Origin: Gibbula magus | Lineage: Eukaryota > Mollusca > Gastropoda > Trochida > Trochidae | Assembly (NCBI GenBank): GCA_936450465.1 | Contig: OW388296.1 | Location: 55,542,431 to 55,606,430, forward strand | Reading direction: 5' to 3' | Length of the DNA stretch: 64,000 nt | Shown: one piece after another, positions 12,801 through 24,084 of the stretch | Position numbering within the stretch: position 1 is the first letter of the stretch | Layout of the letters: each line of letters starts with the position of its first letter | Position numbers and translations under genes: made by a program | The notes under the pieces: generated by a model | What the model was told of the DNA's origin: nothing | Seen by the model: only the letters and a program-made list of their open reading frames with translations | Databases searched by the model: none

Positions 12801-15224
12801 TTTATCTAAGTTAGAGTGTCAATAACGCAACTACATTACTTATCGCTACATTGATAAACAAAAATACTGAAAATATATTTTGTTATTTTGCATAAGGACG
12901 AATGTGAAAACAAAATTTATTCAACATGAATGAGGCGTGTAAACACCGTTATAATCCGTATGAAATGTGTAATAGATCTCTGTGACGTTTGAACATCTTC
13001 ATCATTTGACAAGCGTGCCGCCGCCATATTGGGCAACGATAAGAATTGTTCCAAAACACATTGCAGAATTACGGGTCCTGCAATGGTCACATCCAGTACT
13101 AAACAGTGTTGACATCTGCTGCCATTTGTAGTACCTTTTACGGGGCGTGTATATATGTAATTTTGTTGTATAAGGACAAAGGTAAATATGTTATTTAGGC
13201 AGTTATGTAAGGCTAATTCTAGTGGATTCTGTCATTAACCGCCAAGCGACTCCTGTGTATTACGTCACAAGGCCTAGCACGCGGAATTCGCTATCGGCTA
13301 AAGTTTTATGAGGCGTAATTGTGCGGCGTTCTAAAAAGGCGTTCTAAAAGGTGTTTATTGGTTGAATTGACAAATATCAAGTGGAATCCTCGTCATCTTG
13401 GAATATGCTTGAATAAAAACCGAAAAGTGATATGGTCGGGGTTTGTGAGTCTTTAATAATTTAAACAAATACCCAACTAATAAGAACAAATCGTTTCAGA
13501 CAACCAATTAATTAAAGTTTTTGAGATATCAACTTCCATTGTAGCAATCATTATTTTGATCTATAGAAATAAGAAAATCGATGTCAGCTTACTATCATTC
13601 CAAAATAAATGAGCGTATCACTGTTGCTAGCATGCTGTATCAGTTTGTGTTTGGTAAGACTGGTCAGAAGGAAAAGGTTTTGCCAGATACAGATGATGAC
13701 GAGGAAATGGCATATGCTTTCAGTGACTATATTGTGGTGACGGTTGAACATGTCGGTACCTGCCTTTCATCTGGGAACGCTGACCAAGCACCAGGACCAC
13801 GCTTCAACTGTAGTCGCTTTGACAGCGATGTCTTAAATTGTGTGACCTTGACCCCATTCCAACTAAGATGCTCCTGATGGTTGATCATCAATGGACTGAA
13901 TCACAATAATTCTTACAGGAAATGTGGGTCAACAGTCCCTTCTATTCTGAGTCAAGCCATTGTCAATACCTTCATTATGAAGTTTGACTTGCATTCATCA
14001 GAATTGTTATAAAAGTGGCTGCAGACCTGTGTCAAACTGGACGTCTGTATGTAAAGTCCCGAACGGTCTATTTATGTATAGGGCAAACTGATCATGACCA
14101 AAGCTCGGATACCACCAGAAGTCGTTGAACTTTGGACACTTTTCACTTGGAGCCCACGCAATAATAAATGCAATCACTGTAATATGTTTATTTCAAATTG
14201 TATTTTTTAAATGTGTTCTATTTCCTTTGACTAATACTTGATAGTCGGAATTTTATTTTCAACCAACTTTTGCGTGAGGTTCAATTAACGATCTTATGAA
14301 AGAAAATTTGCGAAATATTTGTTTTAATGTAAATGTTGGCACACAGTTCAAAACATAAAGGACGCTCCAGAATATATCAAATTGTATGAATATACAAGCA
14401 TACACTTTTGTCTATTGTAATGACATTGAATATTGGCATTTTAAATGCGATCCTGCAGTTAAATATTGAGATTTTGATTATATGTCAAATTGACCTCGGT
14501 TCGGACAGTTTTGCCCATGGTTGGGACACATTTACATTTTCGTTGTTAAACACTTGCATTATTTTAAATGTTTTAAAATATGTAAAATAATTAGAGTTTC
14601 CTTTGACAACAAAAGTTTACCACTCAAAACCTGAAAAAAGAAAGGCTTGGAAAATTCATTAATCAAACAAGATTTAGACATGTCCTGGATGTAATGTTTA
14701 CTCTATTAAATAATGAATAGCAACATTAGATAATTCCTGTAGATGTTAACACTTAATTATTTTTTTTAAATTGTAATATAAAACATTACTAATAATATTA
14801 TTAAAATGTCTTTTATAACAATGATGCTGCCTTTAAGTCAAGTTAAATATTGAAACAAATATATGTAAGTTTAGTAATAGTGCCTTTCATATTAAAGTTT
14901 ATTTTACAATATTTTATTTTTCAAATTACACATACAGTTTATTGTTCAAAAGGTAAAATATTTTTTTAATTTGCATACAGCCTTTATGAAATGCAAGTTG
15001 CATTGGAACACAAATGAAACAAGCCTTTGCCCGAAGCCTTGATTTGCTGGTGCATTTATCTTGATAGTTATACTCGTACTGATTTATTAGAGTAAATTTA
15101 GCCCTCAAACATACAGCAAAACAAACATATCGTCTCCAGGGCATACGATGTTGTATGTATACTTTGCGAAAGACTTTTTAGTATGAGCACACGAGAGTGG
15201 TTTCAAAGGGAGTGCTTCTCTTGT

Positions 15225-15530
15225 TCTTCGTCATCTGGCTGGTCGATACCTGTAAATTGAAGGCAGGTGTTTCACGGTTGACTTGGAGCTACCGATTTGG
15301 TCTCCCTATTGATAGAATGGTGTCTATAGTAATACTACATGGGCGTTTACAATTCCCAATAGTCATTACACCAGCAATTAATAAGGTTCATTATCGACTT
15401 CTGATCTAACGATTGGCGATACGAGGTTATATGGTACAAATGAGGAGATGATGATCGTGTCTGCCTAATCTGTTGCAAACCTTTAATTGTAGAGATCATT
15501 GGTGATTTTAGGATAAATAAAATAATAAAT
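15225..15530 (+). repeat. Internal sub-repeat, instance 1 (copy B)
   Basis: Copy B equivalent of 3765-4065, almost identical to it, lying just left of the DIRS insertion. Confidence 0.7.
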
Positions 15531-15827
15531 GTATTTACGTACATATTTACATGTTCAACAATGAAGTGAATAATAAAGACTTGGTTATAACTTTGTATAA
15601 TATTTAAAAAAATGGAAATTCATTGAGCTATAAATAACTTCGAAGTCCTATCAATATGTACCAGTTACTATACATTAATGATTATATTTATGTGTTTTGT
15701 GGGCTTCTGACATTAAGAGACAATGCTTTTAGTTTACATAAACTGACCATGCTTGATTTTGATATATATCAGTCAGGTTTTTTAATACTTGTTTGTTGAT
15801 AGATGATTAATTCACTTACTTTTATTT

Positions 15828-15980
15828 TTTACATACTTATCAGGTTTGAAAAACCAACATTGCCCAACGCTTCCCCCTGAAGCGTTCCTCAACATATATT
15901 ACACAGAATTAAAAAGGGACGCTACCCGGTATAGGTGGCGCTCGTGCAACGTGACATCGGTGACGTCATCATTTCCCTTA
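15828..15980 (+). repeat. DIRS element 1, left inverted terminal repeat
   Basis: The reverse complement matches 21999-22175 with about three differences over roughly 135 bp. The outermost 20 bp differ between the two ends, as is usual in DIRS elements. It contains TGACGTCA, a CREB/ATF-type palindrome, at its inner edge near 15961. Confidence 0.9.
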
Positions 15981-16179
15981 TTTGTTGAGTGAGCATACGG
16001 TCACGCGTGTGTTCTTCTCTCGACTATTTCGCTACTTTATAGGCTTTCTAAGTCTTCCTAGTTCCTCATATCTTCAGAGTTATTGTAATAAGTACCTTTC
16101 TGTCCTTTCCTGACCAACTGCTGAACTAAATATCGCCAATTAGTTGAGTTTTGGGTCGGGTTTGGAGTTGTCAGTTTTG

Positions 16180-16790
16180 TGCATTTCTCGCCTTGCCAGG
16201 CTGCCTGTCTTGCTCGGACTGCACGTGCTAGTCGAGCGGGTCGTGCACGTGTATATTGCTTGACTGACTGTCGGTTGGTCTCTCGCCTCTCGGTTGGCGT
16301 AGGCTCTCGCTAGCCTTCGCTTTCACCTTGGTTCGCTCACCTGGTGGGTTAGTGAACGGGGTGGGGGTACGCCCTCCGCTGTGAACGAGCACTCGCCAAG
16401 CGGGTGAACGAGCACTCACCTAGTGTGAGCTCGCTAGCGAGGCGTACATTCGCCTAGCGTGTGTTCGCTAGCGAGTGAGTGTCTCCTCACCTGTGTTTGT
16501 ACAGGCGTACGTTCGCTAAGCGTGAACTCATTAGCGAGTGAGTGTTTACTCACCGGCCCGCGCGTGTCAGGTTTTAGTGCCTGTCAGGTGACGAGGGTGT
16601 TTGTACAGGCGTACATTCGCTAAGTGTGTTCACGTTAGTGAGTGAGGGTATACTCACTTGTGTTCGCGTGTCAGGTGATTAAGTATTAAGTGTACAGTCA
16701 CACTCGTTAAGCGTGGACTCGCCTGTGAACAGGTTCATTCATTGCCGTCTCGGGTTAGTGAATTGAGTTACGTTTTGGGGTTCACTTTTT
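16180..16790 (+). repeat. DIRS element 1 leader with degenerate tandem repeats
   Basis: A GC-rich untranslated leader built from imperfect 40-110 bp repeats. Blocks such as TTCGCTAGCGAGTGAGTG, TTTGTACAGGCGTAC and TACTCACC recur four to five times between about 16380 and 16720. No long open frame is credible here. Element 2 has a comparable repeat-rich leader with a different unit. Confidence 0.7.
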
Positions 16791-16832
16791 GTCTCACTCA
16801 CGCGCTTTCGTTGACGATCTTATCAGTGAGTG

Positions 16833-18626
16833 ATGGCTCCGCCTGGACCTTTCGCGGCTTTTTGCTGCCGATGCGGGACCCGCAAGTCGGCACTTAACGA
16901 CCATCACTCGGTGTGCCGTATGTGCAAGGTCATCTGTACCGATAAAGACAGATGTGCAGAATGTGGCTCGCTCTAGACGCACGACTTCGCGCGCTATGTT
17001 ACGACCATACGGAAGAGTGAGAGAGACTCTGCCGCCTCTAGGAAGAGGAAGGTGGATCCTTCCCCCTCTAGGGACTCTCCGACTAGGTCGTCTCTCTCTT
17101 CAGGTCATCGTGACCTGTCGGGACGTAGCCCTTCGCCGGCTCATGTGGACCTGGTTATCCAGGAAGACGGGGGGGAGTTCGGGGAAGATTATGACGACGA
17201 GCGAGGGTTCGCGTCTAGTCCCACTGGGGTCAGGTCGACTGTCTCGCGCAGGTCACGTTCTCCTGTCCGCTCCTCTCCCCTCCGTTTTAAGAACAAGAGG
17301 GCGAGTAGCAGCCCCTCCCGTTCGCCTTCGGTCTCTCCTAAGAGGAGGAAGAGGACCAAGAGGGGGAAGAAGAAGCATAAACGCTCGGTGTCTCGGCCGC
17401 ACTCTGACGATGGGCAGACAATGTCCGCGCAGCTTCTGCTTTCCATTAAGGACACGGTGTCGGCCCTTATGGACGCGAGACTTGGGCCTCTTGAGTCGGG
17501 AGGGTCTTGTGAACCTCCCGCCCTCTAGTCAACCTCCCCTGTTCGCAGGGTGGTACGCATCGCGTCGCCTACGCTTGCCTCGACTTCTCCCGCAGGTTCC
17601 CCAGTGAGGGAGTTCATTGATACTAGCAACCCTCCTCTCATTAGGGTGCTATCGGGGGAGGATGAGGACCTCTTCGCGGAAGAGGACGAGGGGTTAGCAC
17701 CTGACGCAGGTGCGAGGTTAGAGGCAATTGCAGAGTTTGTGGGGGTGGAACTAAGGGAGGTCTCTCCCGACTCGTCCGCCGCCAATCGCGCTCGTCGTGA
17801 GTCATTTTGCGAACCCACTGCCCCTCGTCCGCCTCGTAAGGCTCTACCTCCTCACAGGTTTCTGGTGTCAGCGGCACAGGACCTGCGTGAGTCTGTCAGG
17901 TCGGCCGTTCCCGGCAGACTGCTACCGCCTCCTGTCCTTTCGGACAGACAACGGGCTGCATTACCAGTGGTTGACTCTCCCATACCTCTCGCTTCCCCTA
18001 TGCTGGACGCGGGTATCGGACGCGTTGCCTCTTCCGCCATTCCTCACAGAGTGGCGGACTCCTGTCTTGTGCATCTTGACAAGGAGGCACGTTCGATTCT
18101 GGGGGTTGGTAATTACCTGGCACACGCTTGTCAGGCTATGGCCACCTTTGCGAAGGAGGCGGGTATGGAGGAGGGTTCACCAGCTCTCTATCGAGGGTTT
18201 GGGGCGGTAGCCAGCGGGGTGGCTGAGGTTACCCTGTCAGCCGCTCGTATATCTGCTGGAGTGACTAACCTGCGGAGGGATGGTTTCCTCGCCAGGTCTA
18301 ACCTGTCACTGGACATTAGGAAGGGGCTGAGGGCGGCGGATGGTGCCGCCGAGTTTCTGTTCGCTGGTAATATTCCTGAAGCGCTCCGACAGCGTCAGGA
18401 AGCCCAGCAGCAGGACATTACCAACAGGTTGGCCAGTGGGGAGGTCAAAAAGAAGGTTGTGACGCCTCGTAAGACCCCCGCTAAGAGCATCCCTGTTCAG
18501 TCTGCTCCTAACCGAACCGGCCAAGTTAGCTTTCGCGCAGGAGGTCGTGGCCCGAGACCCACGCCAGACACCCCCTCTCGTTTCAGCGGGAAGCGGAAGA
18601 AGGGTCATCGAGGCGGCAAGAAGTGA
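16833..18626 (+). pseudogene. gag: DIRS element 1 Gag-like ORF, interrupted
   Basis: Read as one frame from the ATG at 16833 to the stop ending at 18626, about 597 codons, with in-frame TAG codons at 16974-16976 and 17526-17528. The N-terminus holds seven cysteines and a histidine spaced C-x2-C-x10-H-x2-C-x2-C-x3-C-x5-C-x2-C (C11 to C44). The DIRS element at 43707 has exactly the same spacing, so this is probably a metal-binding module. Next come a serine/arginine-rich basic stretch, an acidic stretch, and a conserved block near 18100-18440 (around ACQAM and RQRQEAQQQD) also found in element 2. A Lys/Arg-rich tail ends the frame. The RT frame overlaps the last 80 bases in the +1 frame. The role (particle formation or nucleic acid binding) is inferred from position. 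Confidence 0.8.
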
Positions 18627-20392
18627 CAGGTGGTCACCGCCGTGCCTCCCACCTTCTGTGGTCCCGCCCACAGAGGGGTCGGTGGGGGGACGACTGGCGG
18701 GGTTCGTCCCCAACTGGAGACAGCTGTCTCTAGACCCTTTTGTGTGTCAGATCTTAGAGCGGGGGTTCCGTATCCCAGTCTCCTCACCCCCTCCCCTAAC
18801 CTGTTCTCCAACGGAACGGCCGCTAGCTGCGGATCGGTTCACCTTCACGTTGGAACAGGTGGAGATTCTTCTCTCCAAGGAGGCGGTGGAGGAAATCCCC
18901 CTCTCAGATCTGACCCCAGGGTTCTACTCCCCGGTGTTTGTCAGACCCAAACGGGACTCGAACAAATGGCGGCTGATACACGACATGAAGGAGTTCAACA
19001 CTTCCTTCCTCGTACAGCCGCCATATTTTCGACTCTTGACGATTCCATCAGTCATGTGGTCGCTGGAGCCCTCAGACAGTATGGTGTCTCTCGACCTCCA
19101 GGATGCGTACCTGCACATTCCGATCTTTGTGTCGGACCGCAAGTACCTTCGTTTCATCCTGGACGGGAGGCATTTTCAATGGAAGGTTCTACCTTTCGGG
19201 ATCTCCTCCGCCCCTTGGTTGTTCACGAGAGTGACCCAGCCTATCGTTCATTATCTGCACGTCCATCAGGTGCAGTTCATGATGTATCTAGACGATGGGT
19301 TCGCTCACGACCATTCGCCCTCCGCCCTCGGGGTACAACGTGATTTCATTATCCAGTTGTTCAGGCGTCTGGGGTGGCTCATAAACTTAGACAAGTCGGA
19401 CCTAGTCCCGGTAACTCGTCTCACGTTTCTCGGAGCCATTCTGGACTCCCGCCTGTTCAAAGCGTTCGTTCCCAGGGAGCGGATGGGGAGACTCGCGCAT
19501 CTCATGGACAGGGGCCTACAGTCCGCACTGTCACGGCGACAATGGCAACGGGTATTAGGTCTCCTCACGTCCGCTCAGGACCTGACCGTCAGGGGCAGAC
19601 TGTATCTGCGTCCCCTTCAGGTGTTCCTGAACACACACGTCAGAGAAGCTCGATGTGCTCACGCTATCAGCCTCCCGCCGGACCTCCGCCGTTTCCTAGC
19701 TTGGTGGCGGGTGGAGGATCATGTTTACTCAGGCGTTCCGCTGAGGCCGACCCCCGCATCTCTGCACCTGTTTGTGGACGCGTCCACTCAGGGATGGGGG
19801 GCTCACCTCGGTTGGGACCAGACCGCAGGGGTGTGGGCACAAGCTCAGAGGGACTGTCACATCAATGTTCTAGAGTTGGACGCAGTCCGTCGAGCGATAG
19901 ACCATTGGTCAGCTCGCCTGCGAGGTCACTGCCTCTTAGTGCACACGGACAGCTCGGTGGCGTCCTGGACGGTCAATCGCCAGGGGTCGACCAGGGCAAA
20001 CTCGCTGCTTCAACTCGCACTCCGCCTATTCGATCTGGTGGACAGCATCGGATTGACAACTCGTGCGGTACACATACCAGGGGCCAAGAACGTCCTCGCT
20101 AGACGCTCTCTCGTTAGAGTGGGAGGGGATGGACGCTTATGCTTTTCCACCGCCGGCCTTCCTCTCTCAAGTAGTAGCGAAGCTACAGTCCACTCTCACG
20201 ATCCGACTCCTCCTCATAGCCCCTTGGTGGCCAGCTCGTGCCTGGTTCGTTCCTCTGCGCAGACTAGCTCTGCAGGAGCCAGTTCAGATACCCCTCCGGG
20301 GGGACCTGCTCCGGAGCAACCCAAGCGGACGTGTACACGAGAACCCGCAGGTCCTCAATCTTCACGCCTGGCTTGTATCAAAAAGGGGTTAA
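18547..20392 (+). pseudogene. pol: DIRS element 1 reverse transcriptase / RNase H ORF, frameshifted
   Basis: The open frame begins inside the Gag end in the +1 frame and has no obvious ATG, so it may depend on frameshifting or internal initiation. RT motifs are in order: KWRLIHDMKEFN near 18962, SLDLQDAYLH near 19090, LPFGISSAPWLF near 19190, and catalytic YLDD at 19285-19296. RNase H follows at about 19760-20095, with FVDAST, NVLELDAV and VHTDSS supplying acidic residues. A one-base insertion near 20101 then shifts the frame. The continuation to 20392 (WEGMDAYAFPPP, LLLIAPWWPARAWF, LHAWLVSKRG) is the usual end of the DIRS RT protein. Some authors assign this tail region to a methyltransferase-like domain, and I cannot confirm that here. 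Confidence 0.9.
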
Positions 20393-21409
20393 GGCGGAGC
20401 GGTTACTCTAAACAGGTGGCCAAAGCCATAGCAACAGCTCAACGGCCGACCACAAGGAAGCTCTATGACTACCAGTGGCGTGGCTTCGCCTCGTTCTGCG
20501 AGGAGCAGGGCTTTGAAGCGGAGGCGGCCTCACTGCCCCAGATTGCCGAGTACTTGGTGTACATGAGGAACGAGAGAGGGCTCAAAGCCTCCTCGATCAA
20601 TACCAATCTGGCGGCGATCATGTAGGTAGTTCGCAAACGCTCCCCGGGACTCGACATCTCGGTTCTGAAGGGCCTGGTTAAGACCTTTCGTCAGGTCGAC
20701 GGTCAGCGCAAGCCTAGACCGCCTGAGTGGGATCTGGCGATAGTGCTTGGGCACTTACGTTCAGATTTTTATGAACCCCTGTCGGATACCACCCTCCTTC
20801 GTCTCACTGTCAAGACGGCCTTCCTGGTCGCAATGGCCTCAGCTGCGAGGATATCAGAGCTCCACGCTCTTCACGCTGACCTTTTAAGGTTCGAGCGCCG
20901 AGACGGAGGGTCCGCAACGTTGGGCCTGGCCCCAGACTTTGTCTGTAAAAACCAGGCCGCGGACGAGAGGGGAAGGACATTTCTTATACCGTCATTAGGT
21001 CCGCATTTATGCAGAACGGACAAGGGGCATCAGACAAGGGAGGCGTCGGCTTTTTCTGCCTCACTCACCACGGACTGTCAAGGAGCTTGACAGACGGGCT
21101 TTGGGGGTGTATCTGCGGTCAGCAGTAATCAACGCCTACAAAGCGGCTGATCTCCCTCCCCCGTCTCGCTCTAATCCCCACGAGATCAGAGCAGTATCTG
21201 CTACGATGGCTTTTCATTGCAACATCGCCGTGTCAGACATTCTGGCTGGATGTTTTTGGAAGTCGGGGTTGGTCTTTGCTGACCACTACTTATGGGAAGT
21301 GTCCACAAAGGACTTGGCAGGGGTGTCAAGGTTGGGTCCTCAGGTGTTCGCCCAGCAGCGGACCGCGGCACCTCTTTCAGTCGTACGACGGAACGCACCT
21401 TACCCCTAA
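20380..21409 (+). pseudogene. DIRS element 1 tyrosine recombinase, interrupted
   Basis: A lambda-integrase-type recombinase that would insert the circular cDNA. It overlaps the end of the RT protein in another frame. The N-terminal core-binding part (RKLYDYQWRGFASFCEEQG) is followed by an in-frame TAG at 20623-20625. The catalytic domain then shows Arg in SAARISEL at 20848-20850. A frameshift near 20990-21000 precedes the second half, which has HEIR (His 21179-21181, Arg 21188-21190) and the nucleophile Tyr in ADHYLWEV at 21287-21289. All four catalytic positions R-H-R-Y survive although the frame is broken. The exact N-terminus is uncertain. Confidence 0.88.
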
Positions 21410-21467
21410 CGGGGACGGGCGTATCCACGCTGTTATGTACTTGTTTTGGTATTCACTTGGTTGTGTA

Positions 21468-21473
21468 CAATAA
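21468..21473 (+). promoter_or_regulatory. Polyadenylation-type signal of DIRS element 1
   Basis: AATAAA followed by ACTTGTTG, about 60 bp after the recombinase stop. The same AATAAAACTTGTT string occurs after the recombinase region of element 2 near 51538, so it is conserved between families. Confidence 0.6.
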
Positions 21474-21578
21474 AACTTGTTGTTATTATACTTGTGGTTG
21501 GGTTTTTTTGCCTATGAGTGCAGTTGTTAACCCAACCGGGGTATTTGCATGACAGCAGTACCAGGATTCTTACTCTAC

Positions 21579-21593
21579 CCCCCCCCCCCCCCC
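21579..21593 (+). repeat. C homopolymer in DIRS element 1
   Basis: A run of about 14 C residues between the polyadenylation-type signal and the internal complementary region. Run length may be unreliable in the assembly. Confidence 0.8.
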
Positions 21594-21842
21594 TACTTAA
21601 CGAGTGAGGGGCGGACACATAGAGGTTGAGTGTAGGTTTGTCTTTTTTAGGACGACGTCGACCTCTGTACACTCAATTTAAGAATCCGCGTGAGTTCTCT
21701 TGGGCCGCACGCAGCATGGATGGTTGTCCACCTTTCATGGTTTCACACCATCGAGTGCTCCGGCGTGCCAGCCTAAGGGTAAAGCGACGCGTCTCGGTGG
21801 CGCACGTGACTCGGTTCAGCCCACCTCCTTGCTGTGGTAATC

Positions 21843-21942
21843 TGGGCAATGTTGGTTTTTTAAACCTGATAAGTATGTAAAAAATTTAACATTTTTGAGT
21901 AAATGTCATTTTTTATACTTACCTGGTTGAAAAACCAACGCT
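21843..21942 (+). repeat. DIRS element 1 internal complementary region
   Basis: The first half is the reverse complement of the left element end and the second half the reverse complement of the right element end, fused at TTTTTT-equivalent bases near 21880-21886. This is the circle-junction template that defines DIRS elements. It matches the right end perfectly and the left end with about one difference, consistent with a fairly recent insertion. Confidence 0.93.
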
Positions 21943-21998
21943 CGTTAGTTCCCACCCTTCCTCCCCTCCTGGGTTTGGGTTTTGTGCTCGCTTGTACT

Positions 21999-22175
21999 AG
22001 GGAATGATGACGTCACCGATGTCACGTTGCACGAGCGCCACCTATACCGGGTATCGTCCCTTTTTAATTCTGTGTGATATATGTTGAGGAACGCTTCAGG
22101 GGGAAGCGTTGGGCAATGTTGGTTTTTCAACCAGGTAAGTATAAAAAATGACATTTACTCAAAAATGTTAAATTT
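21999..22175 (-). repeat. DIRS element 1, right inverted terminal repeat
   Basis: Partner of 15828-15980, again with TGACGTCA at its inner edge. It ends at TTT before the resumed copy B sequence AATATAATG, which in copy A directly follows TTT at 4371-4373. Confidence 0.9.
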
Positions 22176-23550
22176 AATATAATGTATTCACTTGTTGTAG
22201 TTGTTATTTAATTCAGACGACATCATCTTTATCCAAGCTTATATTTATAAGACATATTTAAAATAAATAAAATATGTAAAAAAAGAATTAGATGACTATC
22301 CAAGATCAATCTAGCAGTGTTAAATTGAATGAAGTTATTGATATGACATTTTCCCAAACAAGATGCATGCTAGAGGCTTCTAGAGTAATTAATCTGCCGT
22401 GTTGCTGCAAGTTAAACTGAGGTACGAAAGTCTCTACCCCTATACAGTGTATAAAGCCCTTCAACTCTCATAAGACGGGCCACCCATCCGTTCATAAACC
22501 GCGCCCGTTGTTGCTGATCTTCAATGATCGCCATCAACTGAGCTTTGCAAGTGGGAGTCAAATAACATGCAGTGATTACATGACCTTTTACATAAAACAT
22601 GGATTTTTGATAACTGTGGCAAAATATTTTTGTTTCATGATATAACCCAATAGAGACTAGCCACCCACATCAGTAGCCATTGATTTAGTCGACAATGATG
22701 CACAAAGAACCCCGAAAGGAGAACAATGGCAGCAGTATACAAATGGATAAAGTAGGAAGGTTCAAACAGATATGTATATGCGCCAATATTAAGGTTAACA
22801 CTGCATTGATATGTCGTTAATTGAAGTACATAAACATGCACCACATAAAAAATAAAGAAAATACACATTAAGAGATCATTTGATATCGACTGAAGAAGAA
22901 AGCACAAGTTTAATATGAGCTATTGGATTCTAGACTACCAGAAAATCTAACTAATTAGATGTTTGCTATAGTTTAAAAAAATAACTAATTAAATAGAAAC
23001 AGGCTGCATGACGTTTTTTTTTATTTAAATAAATTCGGTAATCTTTATTTTTTTGATCAATATACACTTGGTGTTTTCGTTGTTGTATAAAGATATAAAA
23101 GAAATAATAATGCAAGATTAAACAATTTTCACGTATTAAGTAATATCTAATGTTTAAGGTACAACAGAAGAATATTGATATTTTGCACTGAATATTCTAA
23201 CAACTAACAATAACATTTAAAAAATTATAATTTAGTTTAGGTTTTTGGTTATTTTGCACTTCTAGAAACTTCTGACGCTACAAAAACCGACTTCTGTGAA
23301 CTATTGAGTATTTGGTCAAAATGGATATTAAGTTAAGAGTAGATGAAACATCTTCAGCAAATAAGCTATTCAAAAGATAAAGTATGAATCATATTTTCAT
23401 TAATGTATCGAACTGCAGATTTATCTGTGTCTGAATATGGAAGTCATTATCGACACTCGTCAACAAATACTCAATTGTTTTGTTAATGTAAAATAACTGC
23501 GTTTCATAATCATTGAATAATGACCTAATGAAGGCTTTGAATTGATAATA

Positions 23551-24084
23551 AACTGAGGTGCAAAAGAAAGTATATCACTCAGTTGTTTTCCATTAATTCA
23601 ATATTTTAAAGAAATTAGATGCATCTGATTATGGCACGATACAATAACACCTTTCGGCAGTAGTTTGAATGACTTTATTAGTGACTGTTTTACTTTTTAA
23701 CTTAAATATAATTATTTAATGTAGACGGGGGTAAGAAATGAAATTTACACCAACAAGACCCCTACCATGTTCAAAATGTTGTAAATGTGTGCAGGACGAG
23801 GCACATTTATTGATTTGCACACAGAGTATGTCTTAAATGTCGATTAACAATTGTGTTTTGTCAAAATTAATTTGGGGGAATTTCAAAATTTAATTTTTTT
23901 AATTTTAATTTTTTTAAAAAAAAACGCGTACAGGTATTCTTTGACTGATTTTATGTTTTGGACTAATTTGCCAAACTAGTCAGTTTTTGAATACGACTCG
24001 AAAATTCGAGATATGTGACTTTGAAAATTATACATAATTATGATAAATACAACTGAGTGATATACTTTCTTTTGCACCTCAGTT
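23551..24084. mobile_element. Inverted-repeat MITE in copy B
   Basis: Perfect 36-bp terminal inverted repeats (23551-23586 and 24049-24084, starting AACTGAGGTGCAAAAGAAAG) enclose 462 bp without a coding frame. Copy A at about 5765 reads straight through without it, so this is an insertion after duplication. The target duplication is not clear: the flanks are TA on the left and AA on the right. Superfamily is undetermined. Confidence 0.88.

Larger units (their letters stand above)
15828..22175 (+). mobile_element. DIRS-type tyrosine-recombinase retrotransposon, element 1
   Basis: A complete but disabled DIRS element of about 6.35 kb. In order it has an inverted terminal repeat, a tandem-repeat leader, Gag, RT/RNase H, tyrosine recombinase, a polyadenylation signal, an internal complementary region matching both fused ends, and the other inverted repeat. 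It lies in copy B at a site that is empty in copy A (TTT at 4371-4373). It is flanked only by the shared TTT trinucleotide, with no longer target duplication, as expected for recombinase-mediated insertion of a circle. The GC content is far higher than in the flanks. Three in-frame TAG codons and at least two frameshifts mean it cannot encode its proteins as it stands. Confidence 0.95.

Noticed and set aside
16954..17607. A 217-codon frame overlapping DIRS element 1 Gag, and several long antisense frames in 17.2-19.5 kb
   Set aside because: These are shadows of the GC-rich Gag and RT frames. Only the frames giving the Cys/His module, the RT motifs and the recombinase motifs are conserved in element 2.
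19374..20102. A 242-codon plus-strand frame inside the RT/RNase H region
   Set aside because: It is rich in Ser/Pro/Gly/Arg with no domain and lies out of frame with the clear RT and RNase H motifs.
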